From Engraulis encrasicolus (lineage: Eukaryota; Chordata; Actinopteri; Clupeiformes; Engraulidae), in assembly GCF_034702125.1 (NCBI RefSeq), contig NC_085869.1, positions 17,001,044-17,065,043 of the forward strand: a stretch of DNA of 64,000 nucleotides, written 5' to 3'. Under the pieces are notes generated by a model. The model ran no database searches. It was not told where the DNA came from and was given only the letters and a program-made list of their open reading frames with translations. The translations under genes and the position numbers were made by a program. This document shows positions 36,601-50,700 of this stretch, in pieces. How positions within the stretch are numbered: position 1 is the first letter of the stretch; each line of letters begins with the position of its first letter.

Positions 36601-39600
36601 TTTGATTTTGCTTTGTACATGCCTTGCAAGTTACTTATACAGGCACACTGTATGTATTAGTGCTATATATGTAATATATGTATCCTTAGCTCTTATTTTT
36701 ATAGTCAGCTAGATTTGTGCCCCGAAATAGCTACAGGATTGATATGTACGCTCTGTTTAAATCTGCCTAAGAAATGAAGTATACTATACGTATAGTATGA
36801 ATCAACTAGAACTGGTCATGCATTCAGGAGAAATACAGACATTCTAGCAACTAAGCTTATATATCCGTATAGGAGCATTGGCCAGAATAACACAAATATG
36901 GGGTGTTATTCATTTATGGTGTCTCTCTGCTAAGCAAATAATGTGTTACAGAAAGCCGTTCCAGGCTTCATCACTGAGACACTTCCTCGCCTCGACTGAG
37001 AGGAGGAGAGGTCCACAGGGGTCAGCGGAGATTTAATGCAAGATGTCACTTACAGACATGAACAGCATCTTGGGATATGTACACAGCAATGTGTGTGTAT
37101 GTTAACATACCCACAAGGATGAATGTGACAAATAATTTGACACATCTTATTAACGCATTGTAGTAGAGTGCATTGCTAAAACGCTACAACATACTGTAGC
37201 TAAAATGCGCCTAACATGTAAAATTTGGGAAGCTAGGGGAAATTTATTTTTTTCATCATTGTAATGATACTAAAGCCCAACTCTGTTTCTTGTCTGGGGA
37301 GCAATGTGTGTCAGTTTCAGAGTTTAGCATTTCAACATGAATCCCAGTGACAGTGCCCATCATTGCTCTTTTGTGCTGAAGATACGTAAGTGTACTGTGG
37401 AATTAAGATGAAATACCCCACCATATCACATAGTAATATATAGAGGACAGGAGAGCACCCAGGGAATGAAGAGAACCCTGGAGAGAACACCGTCAAACTC
37501 AGTCAGTCAAAACACCTGTCCTCCCAGCCAGACAAAGATCGGGAGGGGGGGGGGGTCACTAAACGTTAGCCGCACCGAAGGGGAAAGGAAAAATTTCAGC
37601 AAAGGTCTAATTGACACGGACCTGTAAGCATGCATATCTGGGGTCCCATGCTGCTTGGCTCTGTTTGATCTAACCAATGCTGCCAATTGAACCCCACCCC
37701 CCCCCCCCCAAAAAAAAAGTGAATGGTCTTCCATGCCTGAGCACATTGCTAATTCAGGCTCAGCCGTGCCAAGCAAGCACCCAAATAAAATGAGATTTCA
37801 GTGACCTTCACCTATGGTGCATAAATCACCGGACTCCTAGCTAGCCTTTGATAAAGGTTAATTGAAATCTTCTCTCTTGATGTAGGACTTTCACTGCGCA
37901 ATTTATTCCCAAGTCATAAACACGCGGCTAGTTTTTTGCCATCCCCCTAATGAGGCATTGACCCATGCGCGGCCAAGGCCTGAGAAATCAGCCCTGCAGA
38001 TTTAAAGCCTCTGTCTTGTGTTTTATCTCAAGGGTTGAGGCGAGGGGAGGAGAGGAGAGAGAGAGAGAGAGGGATGCCTGCAAAATGATACTCACTCACA
38101 GGCATCTCTCTCTCATCTCTCTCAAGATGGCTACAGCTGTCAGGAGTCAGCTTTGCCTCAGAGCAGGGTACTTGGCAAGATAACTCAACCAACCAGCGTC
38201 AGGTTTTTCTAATCAATGTGTGAATGGATGAGCACCCATGCAGAATTCAATAACAGCCTTGTCCTTATCAATAACTGCTGCTGGGAGGAAAAGGGGGGGG
38301 GGAGACTGCTTACTATTACCACCACTACAGACATCAACAGCAATCACAGCACGACTGGACTGACCCACGCCTTCCAAAGGCTCCACAGCAAAAAGGTGTT
38401 AATGTTTGTTTTCCTTCTCTTTCACAGCGGAAAATGTCAACAAAATTTTATTTCAATTCACCATCTAGTACAGGGGTGGGGAACCTATCCCTCGAGGGCC
38501 GTTTGTGGCCCTTGAGGCCGTTTTATCCGCCCCCCGATGAAATTTTAATATTATTCAGCTTCACATGAAATATGACATATTTTGTAAAGGAATCTTGGGA
38601 GATGCATTTACAATACAATTAAGTTATATTCAGGGAACCTAGAGAATGTGGTGTTTGTTCAAAAGGTGGCTGCCTTCAATATAGGCCTAAAGTGAAGGGG
38701 AAAATCCTGGTTTGTGTTCATAGTACGGCCCTCTAAGGACTTTACGTCCATCAGAGGAATTTGAAGTGGCCCTTCGAATGAGAAAGGTTCCCACACCCCA
38801 TGCACACCCGATTTTACTGATATGTATGAAACAGCAACAGTTTTGGGATTGGAGTATTTAAGGGTTAGCATTTGTTTTGTCATTTGTTGATCTTGTTTTC
38901 CTTTATATTTATAATGTTTTTTTTTTGTTTCCTCTGTATCTTGCTGTTATTATTTCATTTAAAATTTGAATCCTAATTCGTGCTTTTCCAGGAGGTTGAG
39001 CTGCACTTGAACTGAGAAAGGTCAAAGCATGGCTTGGCATCAATTTGGGAGCTCATGCACTGGAACCGTACTTATTCATCAACTCCATTCATTTATTCCC
39101 CATTCTCAATCATCCACTTTCATCTAATGCTATCCAATTGTGTCTGCATGAAGAACGCTCTAAGGGAGTGACATGACAAAAGCAGCAGGATGTAGTCACC
39201 AAACAAATTCTTGCATTGCAACATTGTTTACTTTTTATAATGACTTAAAATGTGTATGTTTGGCTTAGCCTTCCTTCAGAGAAGAAACTGTGTGGTTGTC
39301 TTGATTTTGTAATAATGCTTTATAATTAAAGAAGTAGCATAAACTCCAAGTCATAGTGGGGGGCTTTAATTGCATTGTAACAGGGCCTACTACTACCAAA
39401 GAGACATTGAAAATCACAATTGTTGTCTCTGATATACCTGGGGCCTTTACTAAAAGCTGGTTCAGAATAAGCTAAGGTTAAGTTAAGAGGTAGATCATCT
39501 ATTACAAGAACTTTTCTTAAGAAAATGAGGATTTACCTCTTAACTTAGCCTTGATGATTTACCTCTTAGATGATGATTTACCTCTTAACTTAGCCTTAAC

Positions 39601-42600
39601 TTATCCTGAACCAGCTTTGTAGTATAGGCCCCTGAAGTACAGAAGTATACTGTATGCCTTTGCCATCCAGTTATAGGGTTGAAATAGCTACTACGGGAAC
39701 ATAATTCTTTTGCAGTACTACTGAAGCACAACAACATTATTGTGGCTTATCTTCAGACACTGCCAAAAACAACAACAAATTCTCTCATATGTTGAGCAAT
39801 CCCTCAAAGCCCAACCATAATTATGTTGTTTAAATGGTACGATACAAGGGTAATTAGCAAAACAACATGGGCAGATGGTTAAAACACATAAAAACAAAAA
39901 CAATTGCTAATGACTCTAGAACTCTAGAATTACAAATGATTCCAATCAATATGCATAATCTTTATGATGAAGCCTACACAGAGAGAGACTGTGAGGCTGC
40001 ACCCACCCATCACTGTTATGTTGCATATGCTAGGGCATTACTCACAGACCTTTACTTCTTATTTACTGAGTTACCAAAGCACTGACCACACTAAAACATG
40101 CTGTACATCAGTTTTTCCTCAACCTTCTTTGAAAAAACGCCCCCTTGACATCATCATTAGTCTGACAACGCCCCCCTTAGTATTAAAAAAATAAATAGAC
40201 TAATGCCCCAAATGGCAACTAAGCACTGCCCCTTCTCAGCTGTATCCTTCTCAACGCCCCCCCTAAAACTCCCCAATGCCCCCTGGGGGTCTGTACCGCC
40301 CCCGTTGAGAAACCCTACTGTACACAAAGAGTGACCAAGAGCAAAGTCCTCACCTAAGACTCCGAGTCTGTAGTTTATGGTGACAACGATGACGTTTCCG
40401 TAGCTTGCCAGGATGCTGCCATCAATCATATTTCCTGTGCCCTCTATGTATGATCCTCCATGGATGTACACCATCACTGGCTTTAGACCGTCGTGGCCGT
40501 CATCATGGATATCTGCAAATGAAGAAAACACTTAAGTATTTACATGTAATGCCATAAGGAGTCAGGTGTGCATTTCTCACAGGGACAACAATCTGTTATA
40601 ACTCCATATGCCATTTTTCAAGTCAATTGCGGATAACTTTTGGTTCATATATATGTATTCCAAGAGGACATCAAGAAGGGCTCATTCAATATAATTAATC
40701 CTCAACCCCAAGATAAGACAAAATCAGTTTGCTCTGAAATTAAATTCATGTATGGCCATTTATGTACTGCATCCGCTGGGTCCTGACGTCAAAGACAGTC
40801 AGAGAAAAAAAAAAATCAAGGATATGTGATTCACATCATTCAGGTGTTGAACATTCAAGGACAGCAGTGGACAATGGCGATGCCAGTTTTTGTTCCTTTT
40901 CCTCACACATCTTTGAATATGACGAATACTTCCTTGGGCAAAATGTTTTTTTTTTCTAGTTAATTTAGAATAATAAAAGAAACATTCTCTCAATGATTGT
41001 GCCGACCCTGATAAAGTGAGGGTTTAGTGGCTAATAGCCTCTCTTCTCTTGTCTCCAAAGAATATAAAATGCTTTTAGAGCAGCTTTGAAATGCTGCATG
41101 AACATAATGGTGGAAAAAATGCCACAGAGAACATTCTGTTGGGTATGAAAATACAGTACTGTGGTTACACTTTTGCACCCTTGAAGCAGTCACAGTGTGC
41201 ACACTTGAATATTGAGAGCAGCACGATGAGCCAAATAGCTTGGTTGCAACCAGATCGCAATAGTGTGCCTGTTAAGTTACTTGTTGGGTGAATTCATGTC
41301 AGTCACTAATATTTCATATTTTCAGTTCTGCTGAAGGAAAAAAGAAATACAAAACCTACTCCAGCACGAACACCTTTATTTTACCCCTTTGCATTTTTAA
41401 AACTATTATCAAAAAAAATAGAAATGCTCCAAGTGTTTACTGCAATATTCTGTGCTGGGACGGAATGAAAGCACTGGGGCAGAATATAATGTCTCTACCC
41501 ACAGTACCTCCATGTCAGTGTGGTAGGGGAATGTGAATGCGAAGCTGCATAGTCTATCACTCCTTCCTGAGCCCCTTGAAATGTGCTGTGGTAAGCATCG
41601 CTGTTGTTTATGTTTTGGGGGGGAAATGCTACTTCCAAATTAGACATCACAGATCTGAGAGTCTTAAATAAATCATCCTGCAATTAGCACTCCGTTTGAA
41701 ATGAGGGGGAAAGAAATAAAATCCCACGAAAAGTTGCAGGGGAAGAATAACACTGCCACAAATGTTGATACCCTTATCCTTTCTCCTCTCCTTCCCATTT
41801 GGGTGAAATTAGCCCACAGCTCAAAATTGGGCTTAACTTGAACTTATTTACCCTGCCATTCACTTAATAGCATAATCATCACACACATGCTGAAGTTAAG
41901 TAAACCACTATGTACCACACCCCTACACTCAGACCTACAGGTAAGACATTATTTGCAGTTTGAACAGTACGCACATTTACCCTGCCATTCACCTAATAGC
42001 ATCATCACACATACACCTTGAAGTTAAGTAAAACACAATGCACCATACCCCATACACTCAGACCTGAGACATTTTTACAGTTTGAACAGTACGCTCAAGA
42101 CAGCCTGGTGAGTAGATTAGAGGTGCTAAAATCTCATTTCAACATGCTGCGGACCGCAGGATATTCGGGTTGGATAAACGTTTACAAAGAGCTCAGAACG
42201 GGCCAGCTGCTTACGGTTGTCAGAAGGGTGAAATCAGGCGCGGTGTTCACCTGCTTATCCAGCCCTTGAGGCTGACAAGCTTGGCAGAGTAATAGTTTTC
42301 TATTAACTCTTTTGTCAGTCAGAGGGAGAGACCACACCTATATGGATGCACACAGCCACTGTACCACACACACTGTGGCTCCCCCCATGGCAAACTCCAC
42401 ACAGCCTCACAGACAGTGCACCTGGGGCCAAACGCTCCAAGACTTGAGAAGGACCCCCCCCAAAAAACGATGCTCAGCAGAAAACTGGAGTTGTGAAAAG
42501 TGAAAATCTCTCCATGCACACTCTTCAAACACTCACAGAATCTGCTGTCTGAAAAGGGCTGGAAAATGTGGGCTCTATAGGCAAACGGATGCTTCATATA

Positions 42601-44541
42601 GTATTTAGGATGGACATGATCATGGCACTGGTCAATTTGTGACCCAGTTAACTTGCCACCTATCCACTCTATGATGTATGGATGACCTCATGCTAAGTAA
42701 GGTTACACTGACTTAAGTCCAGAGAAAATACCAAAGAGTAACCCCCAAATGTGTTAAACAGAAATACCAAACAACTCTACAGTTGCAGACACATCTTAGC
42801 AATATCTAAAATTAAGCACATATTGTAACTGAATAACAGTCCATATTTGAAACTCACCTTTACATGTTAGCTTGATTCTTGATAGCCAATTACTAATACA
42901 ATCTTGCCAGCAACGATACATTGAACAAGAAGATGACTTGCTAAACTGGTACATGTCATAACTTCCTTTTGCACCTAGCCAAAGCACTGGTCAATGAACA
43001 TACTGTATATTTGATACGTTTGTGCATCTTCTTGAAGAAAACATACCAAAGGACCAGGGGCCTCATGTGCTACATCTTCTGTAGATTTCCTACTGAATCT
43101 TTGTGTATGTGAAAATGTTAAAAGATAAATATATGCACCTAAAATTTAAAATGTATTAGTCCAGGCATAAATAGATTTTCCTGCTGATTCCTGTTGTTCG
43201 ATTTCACACGAAATGTAGGCCTACTACACATGCACTTTTTTGTCAGTCTTAGTACATCTGAATATTTGTGTAAAAATTCACTTAGCTTTTTTGTGCATAA
43301 GCAAGTTTTGTACACGAGGCTCCAGGACAGTGAACTGAAACTACAGTATATCTGAACATGCTTTGTTTTATGGCACCACACTGAGATGCAACAAAGTCCT
43401 GCATAACAGATCTTAGAGAGAATTCATGATGCAGGCAGGCCTCTCTTGCTAAACGATTTCACTCTGAGGTTTCATCACATTTAGTTTGCTAGTTACAATA
43501 TTATGAAATGTTTCTGATTATCGGTGTGAAACCAGAAGCCATAAACTTTCTCCGCGGATCAATAGAACTTATCGCTCCAGGAGTACAGGCGGGGAAATGG
43601 ATATCCTTTGATTGGCTGTAAAATACAACATTTCCAAAGGCAACCAGACTCCTGATCAAGGGCACACAACTATGTATTACTATTAGCTGTGGTCTTGAGT
43701 TAGACAACAATAAACAAAACTAATGTTTTAGATTTACCGTAAATTCATTTTTTTCAGTGTATCCTAGCCCTACAGAGACCTTTTGCAAAGCAAAACTGTG
43801 CTGATGAACTACTGCACATCTTCCATGTATGTAAGTTACTTACGGTACATGATTATCTACTTTTATGACAAAAATAACCAAAAAACATCATTATCACACC
43901 TACTCTGAAGCAAATACTCTCCTCCACCTGTTCAGAATACTCAGGGGGGGGAAGTAGGCTACGGTTTGAACATTTCATAAGTCAAGCACATGCAGTTTAT
44001 TTGACAATAAAACCCGATAAAGGTCTGAGGCGGATTGACTGGCCCGAAATGTGCTGCTTAAGTCAGCAGGAAGTGGACTTTACGCCAAACAAGATTGGCA
44101 GGGAACAAACTGGTGCTGGGGGAGGCAGGGAGGAGGGGGTGTTGTAGATATGTCAGCACTTGATGTAGCCCAACAGGTACCCTAGGTACAGTATATTAGA
44201 CAAGTCGCAACAAAGTTGATGATGGACACCGATTAGCCAAAAATAAGTAAGAACTTAATGTGACATTAGAACCTTCCTGGCAGCCTTTGCAATTGACAAG
44301 CTGTAGAATGATTCATTTCCCTTGCCCCCAGTTAGCAGTTTTGCTGCAAACAAGATGAACACAGTGACAAATGCAGCTCTGGTGCAGCCCGCATAAGCCA
44401 CACTTTATTCATGGAGACTAGCATGTCTGTCTTCAGGGGCATCAGGGCATTCAACATGAAATGCTCCCTCCAGATGTCGACTTGCCACACTACACAGCAC
44501 AAGATCCCACAATGTAGAAAACAACAGCAACCACAACAACC

Positions 44542-44580
<39 letters not shown>

Positions 44581-44627
44581 CCAAGCAACAACTACTGGTC
44601 TACATCTTCCCATTTACAGCATACTAT

Positions 44628-44722
<95 letters not shown>

Positions 44723-44742
44723 GTGCGTGTGTGTGTGCGTGT

Positions 44743-44780
<38 letters not shown>

Positions 44781-47700
44781 CTGCGTCAGTGCGTGCGTGC
44801 GTGCGTGCGTGCGTGTGCGTGTGCGTGTGCATGTGCGTGTTTTCCTGTGCCTGTTGAGAGGGGGTGCTCTTTGAGTCTATCCAGTATGTCCCAAACATAA
44901 CAACACATTTGTCTATCTTTAACAAGCCCCCTGTGTAGGTTGAGCAGAACCGCCCAGCGAGACCCATCATTTAGTTGGAGCTGCAGCTGGAGCCTCAGGT
45001 AACTGTCAGGTAACATTCAGTCCAGATTTCAGGTTCAGGTCCGTACTGGGACGATAAAATCAACCAGGCATTTTTGACTGGAACTTCACACACATAAAAC
45101 CCGATTTTGTCCTGTTTGACTCATCCCACTGGTTATATTGAATATGGGCCACTGGGCCGGCCCCTCTGAACTGTGGGCCAGTTCTGAAGAAAAAACAAAG
45201 AAAGAAACAAACAACAGTGTCAGCCTCTGAGGACTGTCTGCCCACCAGGAAACTGCCCTGCATGCCAGATTACCAGTCCATTCCTGGGTGTATTTCACAG
45301 CCAAGGCCCAAGTTCAGATATTGACTCCCTCCATATTGTCTGTCCTCAGACAACAGCAAAACTCTAGGCTAAGCATGACAGCAACAGTTGCTATTGAATG
45401 TAGTTCACCATATTTGTGAAAGTGAAAAAAGTGAAAGCCCACCTGTGTGCGCTCCACAGCACACAAGTGTACACTGCACACAACAGAATAGCATTTTATG
45501 CCTCACCCGTGCAAGGGGGCAGCCCCCAACGGAGCAGTGTGGCGGGACAGTACCACGCTCAGGGTACCTCAGTCATAGAGGAGGATGGGGGAGAGCCCAT
45601 GTTAATTACTACCCTCACCAACATGGAGGGTCAGGATTCGAACCGGCAACCTTTGGGCTACAAGTCAGACGCCCTGACCGCATTACTAGCTTGGACTTGT
45701 AACCCAATAGCCTTGGTCTCATTAGCCGCGCTTCAGCGGCCCGGGGCCGCCCGGGGCACAGGAGAGTGGCCGGCTCGGAGCTGCCGGCCCCGGGCCATTT
45801 TTTGCCTTATCGGACACATAGCCGACCCAGGCACATTCAGGTACACGCCTTGTTTGTGAAACGTCAGTCGGGCACAGCCCACTTTCGCCCCAAATCACAG
45901 AAGGACAACAACAGAACAACGACAAAGAAGGAGATTAAAATGGAGCAAACTCTGCTGGAGCAGGTCGCCGTTTGGCTCGTAGCCTACGGACAAAGACGAC
46001 CAGAACTGCAAGGAAAATGGCTTGCCTTTCAAGAACAGTTTTATTACATGGCAAAGTTGTCGATTCAGAAGCTGTATGGGACGCAGCGCATGTTAAGAAG
46101 ACAAAGACGCATGAAAATACGAGCAGCTCGACAACTGAGAGAGTGAACAGAAGGAGACGTGCGAACATGCCCAGTTATTCCCCCCAATAGCGCACAGAAG
46201 CATGAGCCCCGGACATAGCGAGACATGAATGTGCAGGTAATTGAATAAGTTACCATGTGAAAGGAGACCAAATCCCGGAGACATAGCACCTTCATCAGTT
46301 GCTATAGAAAATTATGAGCCCCGGACATAGCGACACCCCCTCGTTGCGGCGTGCCACCTGTCTATTCATGGTGAATGTGCAGGTAATTGAATAAGTTACC
46401 ATGTGAAAAGAGACCAAATCCCGGAGACATAGCATCTTCATCAGCTGCTATAGAAAATGATGAGCCAGGGGAATAGCGACTATTTATTAAAGTAGCCACG
46501 GAAGTAGCGTAGCCTACAAGTCGTTCAATCTGCATAACATCGGTGTGTGTCCTGCAGGGAATTCTAAGTGTGCGCACTATGGCACATGTCTGCAAAACGT
46601 ATGCCTATGGTTTAGTATGTCTGCAAAACATGAGACACTAGGGCAGCAGAGTGAGGATGATTTTAAATAGGCCTAAGTCAATAACAGCTGTGCTTTACTG
46701 TGTAATAATGTGGCTGCATGGGGGACTTATCGCTAAATTCTGGGCAAATTATTAGTTTGGGGTGTTTGGCTTTCTTATGGCATAATTTCATAAGATGCAA
46801 CTTTGGCACTTCTGTTTGTGTTTTTAAAGTTATTTAGCCAACATAACTTTTTTGTTGTTATCAGGGCATCATGGGCACCACTACACTTAAACTTGGGATG
46901 TCATAGCTAAGTCATGTCGGCTTTTTTCTGCTTTTAGCCGCCAACTCTTGTGCCATTATCGTGATTTGGCATGCTTTCCACTGGACACCAATAAAAAGTG
47001 TCTCATAAATACTCACACATGACATTTATGTCGGCTTATTTAGCTTTTGCGCTATTATCGCCGAAGGTCTGGTAGGCTATATCGCACGTGGGCTATATCG
47101 CCCGAGGTTGACCCCGCCTCCGAGTCTCGGCGGTGCTTGCTGGCCCATCGAATTCGACGGGCCAGGGAAAGCGGCCCTTAGCCCCACAACCTGGCCCGGC
47201 GGCCATCTTTAGCACCTAGCCCCCTTTTGATGAGATCACCGTCAGCCCCCTTTTGTCCGGGCCAGCCCGGGGCTGGCCCTGCAGTGAGACTAAGGCTAAT
47301 GTGGGAGTGACAAGGTCATCATATCAGCCTTCTATGAAGAGCAACAGAATAAGTAAATCCCACAAAACTGTTTGCTATGTTAATGGTACTGTATTGTTTG
47401 ATATTTAAGTGTAATCAATAGTATACTGTACTCTGAAAAAATAGGCCATCTCTATATTTCTTCCACACTACTGTAGATGTTTTCATCTTAACCATCTTGT
47501 TAAAATACTAAATGGTAAACCTAATAAGCTTTCAGTAGTTAATAGATATACAAATCCAAGCATAAAAGAACAATGAAGATTTTTTTCTCCACTTGTAATT
47601 GTTTCATATAGGCCTATTCATAATGCAACTATGAAACATCTTACATTATTATTATTTCAGATCTAATTGTTGCAGGTTTTCCAATTACCATAAACATCGA

Positions 47701-50700
47701 TTTATTGAAAAGCATGCAATTTTCACACTTGTTGTTAGATATTGAAATAGTTACTGCACTGTACCTCTGCGCCTAAAGCATCCCAGACTGCAATTCCCAC
47801 ATGAAAACATAGAATCAAATGGATCAAAAAATGAGAATGAATTCTCTGACTAAGGCACTCCAAATCAAAATGTCTTTATTAATATGACAGGTCCTACATG
47901 GACATGTTAAAAACAAGGCCCACGCGTCGCGGCATGAGTGCCTTCTTCAGGGCAGTGGAGAATTCATTCTCATTTTTTGATCCTGGAAGTACTATACCTT
48001 GGACTAAAGAGCACCCAAACCCAAGAAGCCAACAAACAGTCTGGATAAGAGCACGCCATACTCTACAAACTGAAATCAAATGGCTACGCTACGTCTACAT
48101 TTTACAGCATATTGCTGTATTGCTGGGTTTTTTTTTTGTTTCTGTTCATTGTCTCCTCCATTACGCTTCTTTGTTTACATCCAGTTTGCCTTAATTGTTA
48201 GGCCTACCTCAAATGAGCATCAGGGCCGTCGCTAGGCAGAAACAGAGTACGCAGAGCGCTTAGGGCCTCAACCACTTTGCCTCCAAAATTGGCGCCTCCA
48301 GAAAAAACAGATTGACAGAAAAATGTCATAAAAAGTATTCAATTACATTACAAAACATATACTGTATCTATTAGTTATCAAAAGGCCCAATCATTTTTCT
48401 TTGAAGAAATGGGTACTCAATTCTGGCAAACTAGGCCTGATATAAACACCATACTACATTCCCTGAAAAGGTACAGCTAGTTATGAGGGGGGCCTGTTAT
48501 GACCAGTTATGCTCCGGGCCTCCAAAACCTTAGCAGCGGCCCTGATGAGCACCTTCAAAACACTGCAGAATGGAGACATGCTGACATTGACTTGTCTCAT
48601 CCCCAATCAAACAGACCCACCAGTGTCCTCTGCAGGATTGTTTTTGAAAAAAGACCGTCTCTTTCTATTCAAACTTCGAATGCTTGATATGCCGTTTGCT
48701 CTAAAACTACTTTTCCAGATGCATTGAGGCAGCACTCTCTCCTCTCAGAAGGGTGGTGTGCAAATGTGATCATATCTCAGTATGGTCACCACACCATTGC
48801 CTCTGTGTGCTGCCGCTCAGTGTGCTTTTACATTCTGAGACATCTGCCTGAACACTAAATGCCACACAGCAGTGTCTGACCATCAGCCCATTAAACCTGA
48901 GACACAACATTAAGTTCTATTACAGTGTTGGTGCTGCATAGTGTTTTAACACTACTATAATCTGCTCCATCATCTACTTTCTTTCACATTGTTTCACTTT
49001 GAAAACCTCTGCGTTGCCTGGCATTCATTCTCTCCACGGTGGGCACAAACGTTCTCTCCTTAACCCATCGCAACGGCTTGTAATTGAAGCTTTTTCACCA
49101 AAGACCCGTAGGAAGTAGGCCAGTGATGCCTTTCCCCTCAGCAAAGTTCCTCAAGCATTCTTTTTGTTCTGTCTTCTGCATGCTCGATTTTTGGGAATAC
49201 AGTTGCCAACACATACAGTATTATTCTCAGCCCTTTCTCTCGCTGTGTTGTTCACTGATATACCCTACCCACACTCATGGACGACAAAATCTCAGATGTT
49301 TGGTCATGCTCCTTGACCGAGCTGCTGGAGGTAAGCTATGAGGAGCTGTGGCATAGTGGTTAGGGAGGTGGACTTAAAATCAGAGGGGTGCAGGTTCAAA
49401 TCCCACCCTTACTGCTTCCTACACCTCTATCCATGGCTGAGGTGCCCTTGAGCAAGGAACCTGCCGTAACCCCACAATGCTCCAGGGAATGTATCCAATA
49501 CCCTGTATCTAAATAACTGTAAGTCGCTTTGGATAAAAAGCGTCAGGTAAGGCAGCTCAGGTAAGAGAAAGTGAGTGGAAGCACGACACAACGCCACCCT
49601 ACACCACATCATCATCATGACATGTGGCCAATATTATGACTTAAAAGCCAGGGGTCTAGCTGACCTAAGAAGCTTCCTTTTGTTTGCATTCAGATATGAT
49701 GTGGCTTTACACTTTTGTTGGCTATACTGGCAGACTGTGTGCGGTGTTTTGTCACTCACCACCATTTGCAAACTGATTCTCATCTGATGTTTTCTTTTCG
49801 GTTCAATTGAGTCTGCTATTGTAATGGATAAGGGTATACGTAGGCTAGGGCGGCAAGCATCTTTTGTCCAGTGCTAGAAACATAAGGCAATTACCTTCAA
49901 CCTTGGTTGAATTACATTTGACTTTGGTGGGCTACAAAATACCAGAAGAACTTGCGGCAGCGGCCTCCACATAATCCAGAAGAGCTGCGAGGATATTAAA
50001 TTGCTTTAAGAGCTCCTCCGACAAAATTACATCAATAGTTCTCCAAGTGATATTAAGCCTCTTTTCCGTGAGTTTGGTGAGAGGAGTATATCTCCCCGCC
50101 TGTCTTCTGTTTGCACGCGTAATAACTGACTGTCACAGTGGATATGACAGAACTATACACTCTAAGAAAATTTCCCTGCAAAATAACGGCAGTTACTGGC
50201 AATTATATTTACCTGTAATTCTACTGTTATTTCACACCAAAAATCAAATACAGCTCATTGCTATATAACATTTTTTCAGCAGCAATTGAACTGTTAAATA
50301 ACAGTACTCTACAGAAAAATAACAGTACATTTCAGTTAAAAAGTTGAATTGTACTGTGTGATGACAGGCAAATACTGGGTCATAGTTGTATTCATGAATA
50401 TGGCCATGGCAACTTCCCACCCCACCCATCATTCTCCATAACTGTGGTACCCTGGCCATGTTACCACCCCACCCTCCCATCGTTCACCATGACTGGAGTG
50501 CCTTCAGCATGATACTATGGCGCTATGCTGTATTGCGGTGGTCCTTTGAAAGTGTGGGCATGAATAAAATTTCAGAGTACGCAGTGCTATGTTACAATGA
50601 TAGTGTGCAAGGTGGGCTTTTTACTGTATCTCTTGATGAGCCAATGATGAATATAGCATTGGTCAGTCTTTAAAACATTATTTTGCACCAAGTAGCACAG

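Larger units (their letters stand above)
45709..47297. mobile_element. Unassigned 1.6-kb element with GC-rich ends
   Basis: AGCCTTGGTCTCA at about 45709-45721 and TGAGACTAAGGCT at about 47284-47296 are inverted. Just inside lie GC-rich palindromic blocks (CGGCCCGGGGCCGCCCGGGG; GGGCCAGCCCGGGGCTGGCCC). The interior has a small basic ORF and a duplicated segment. It looks like a DNA transposon, but no transposase was recognised. Confidence 0.45.

Noticed and set aside
49341..49420. Possible functional tRNA gene (A and B boxes)
   Set aside because: No cloverleaf or acceptor stem, and a SINE-type tail follows; it is a SINE head.
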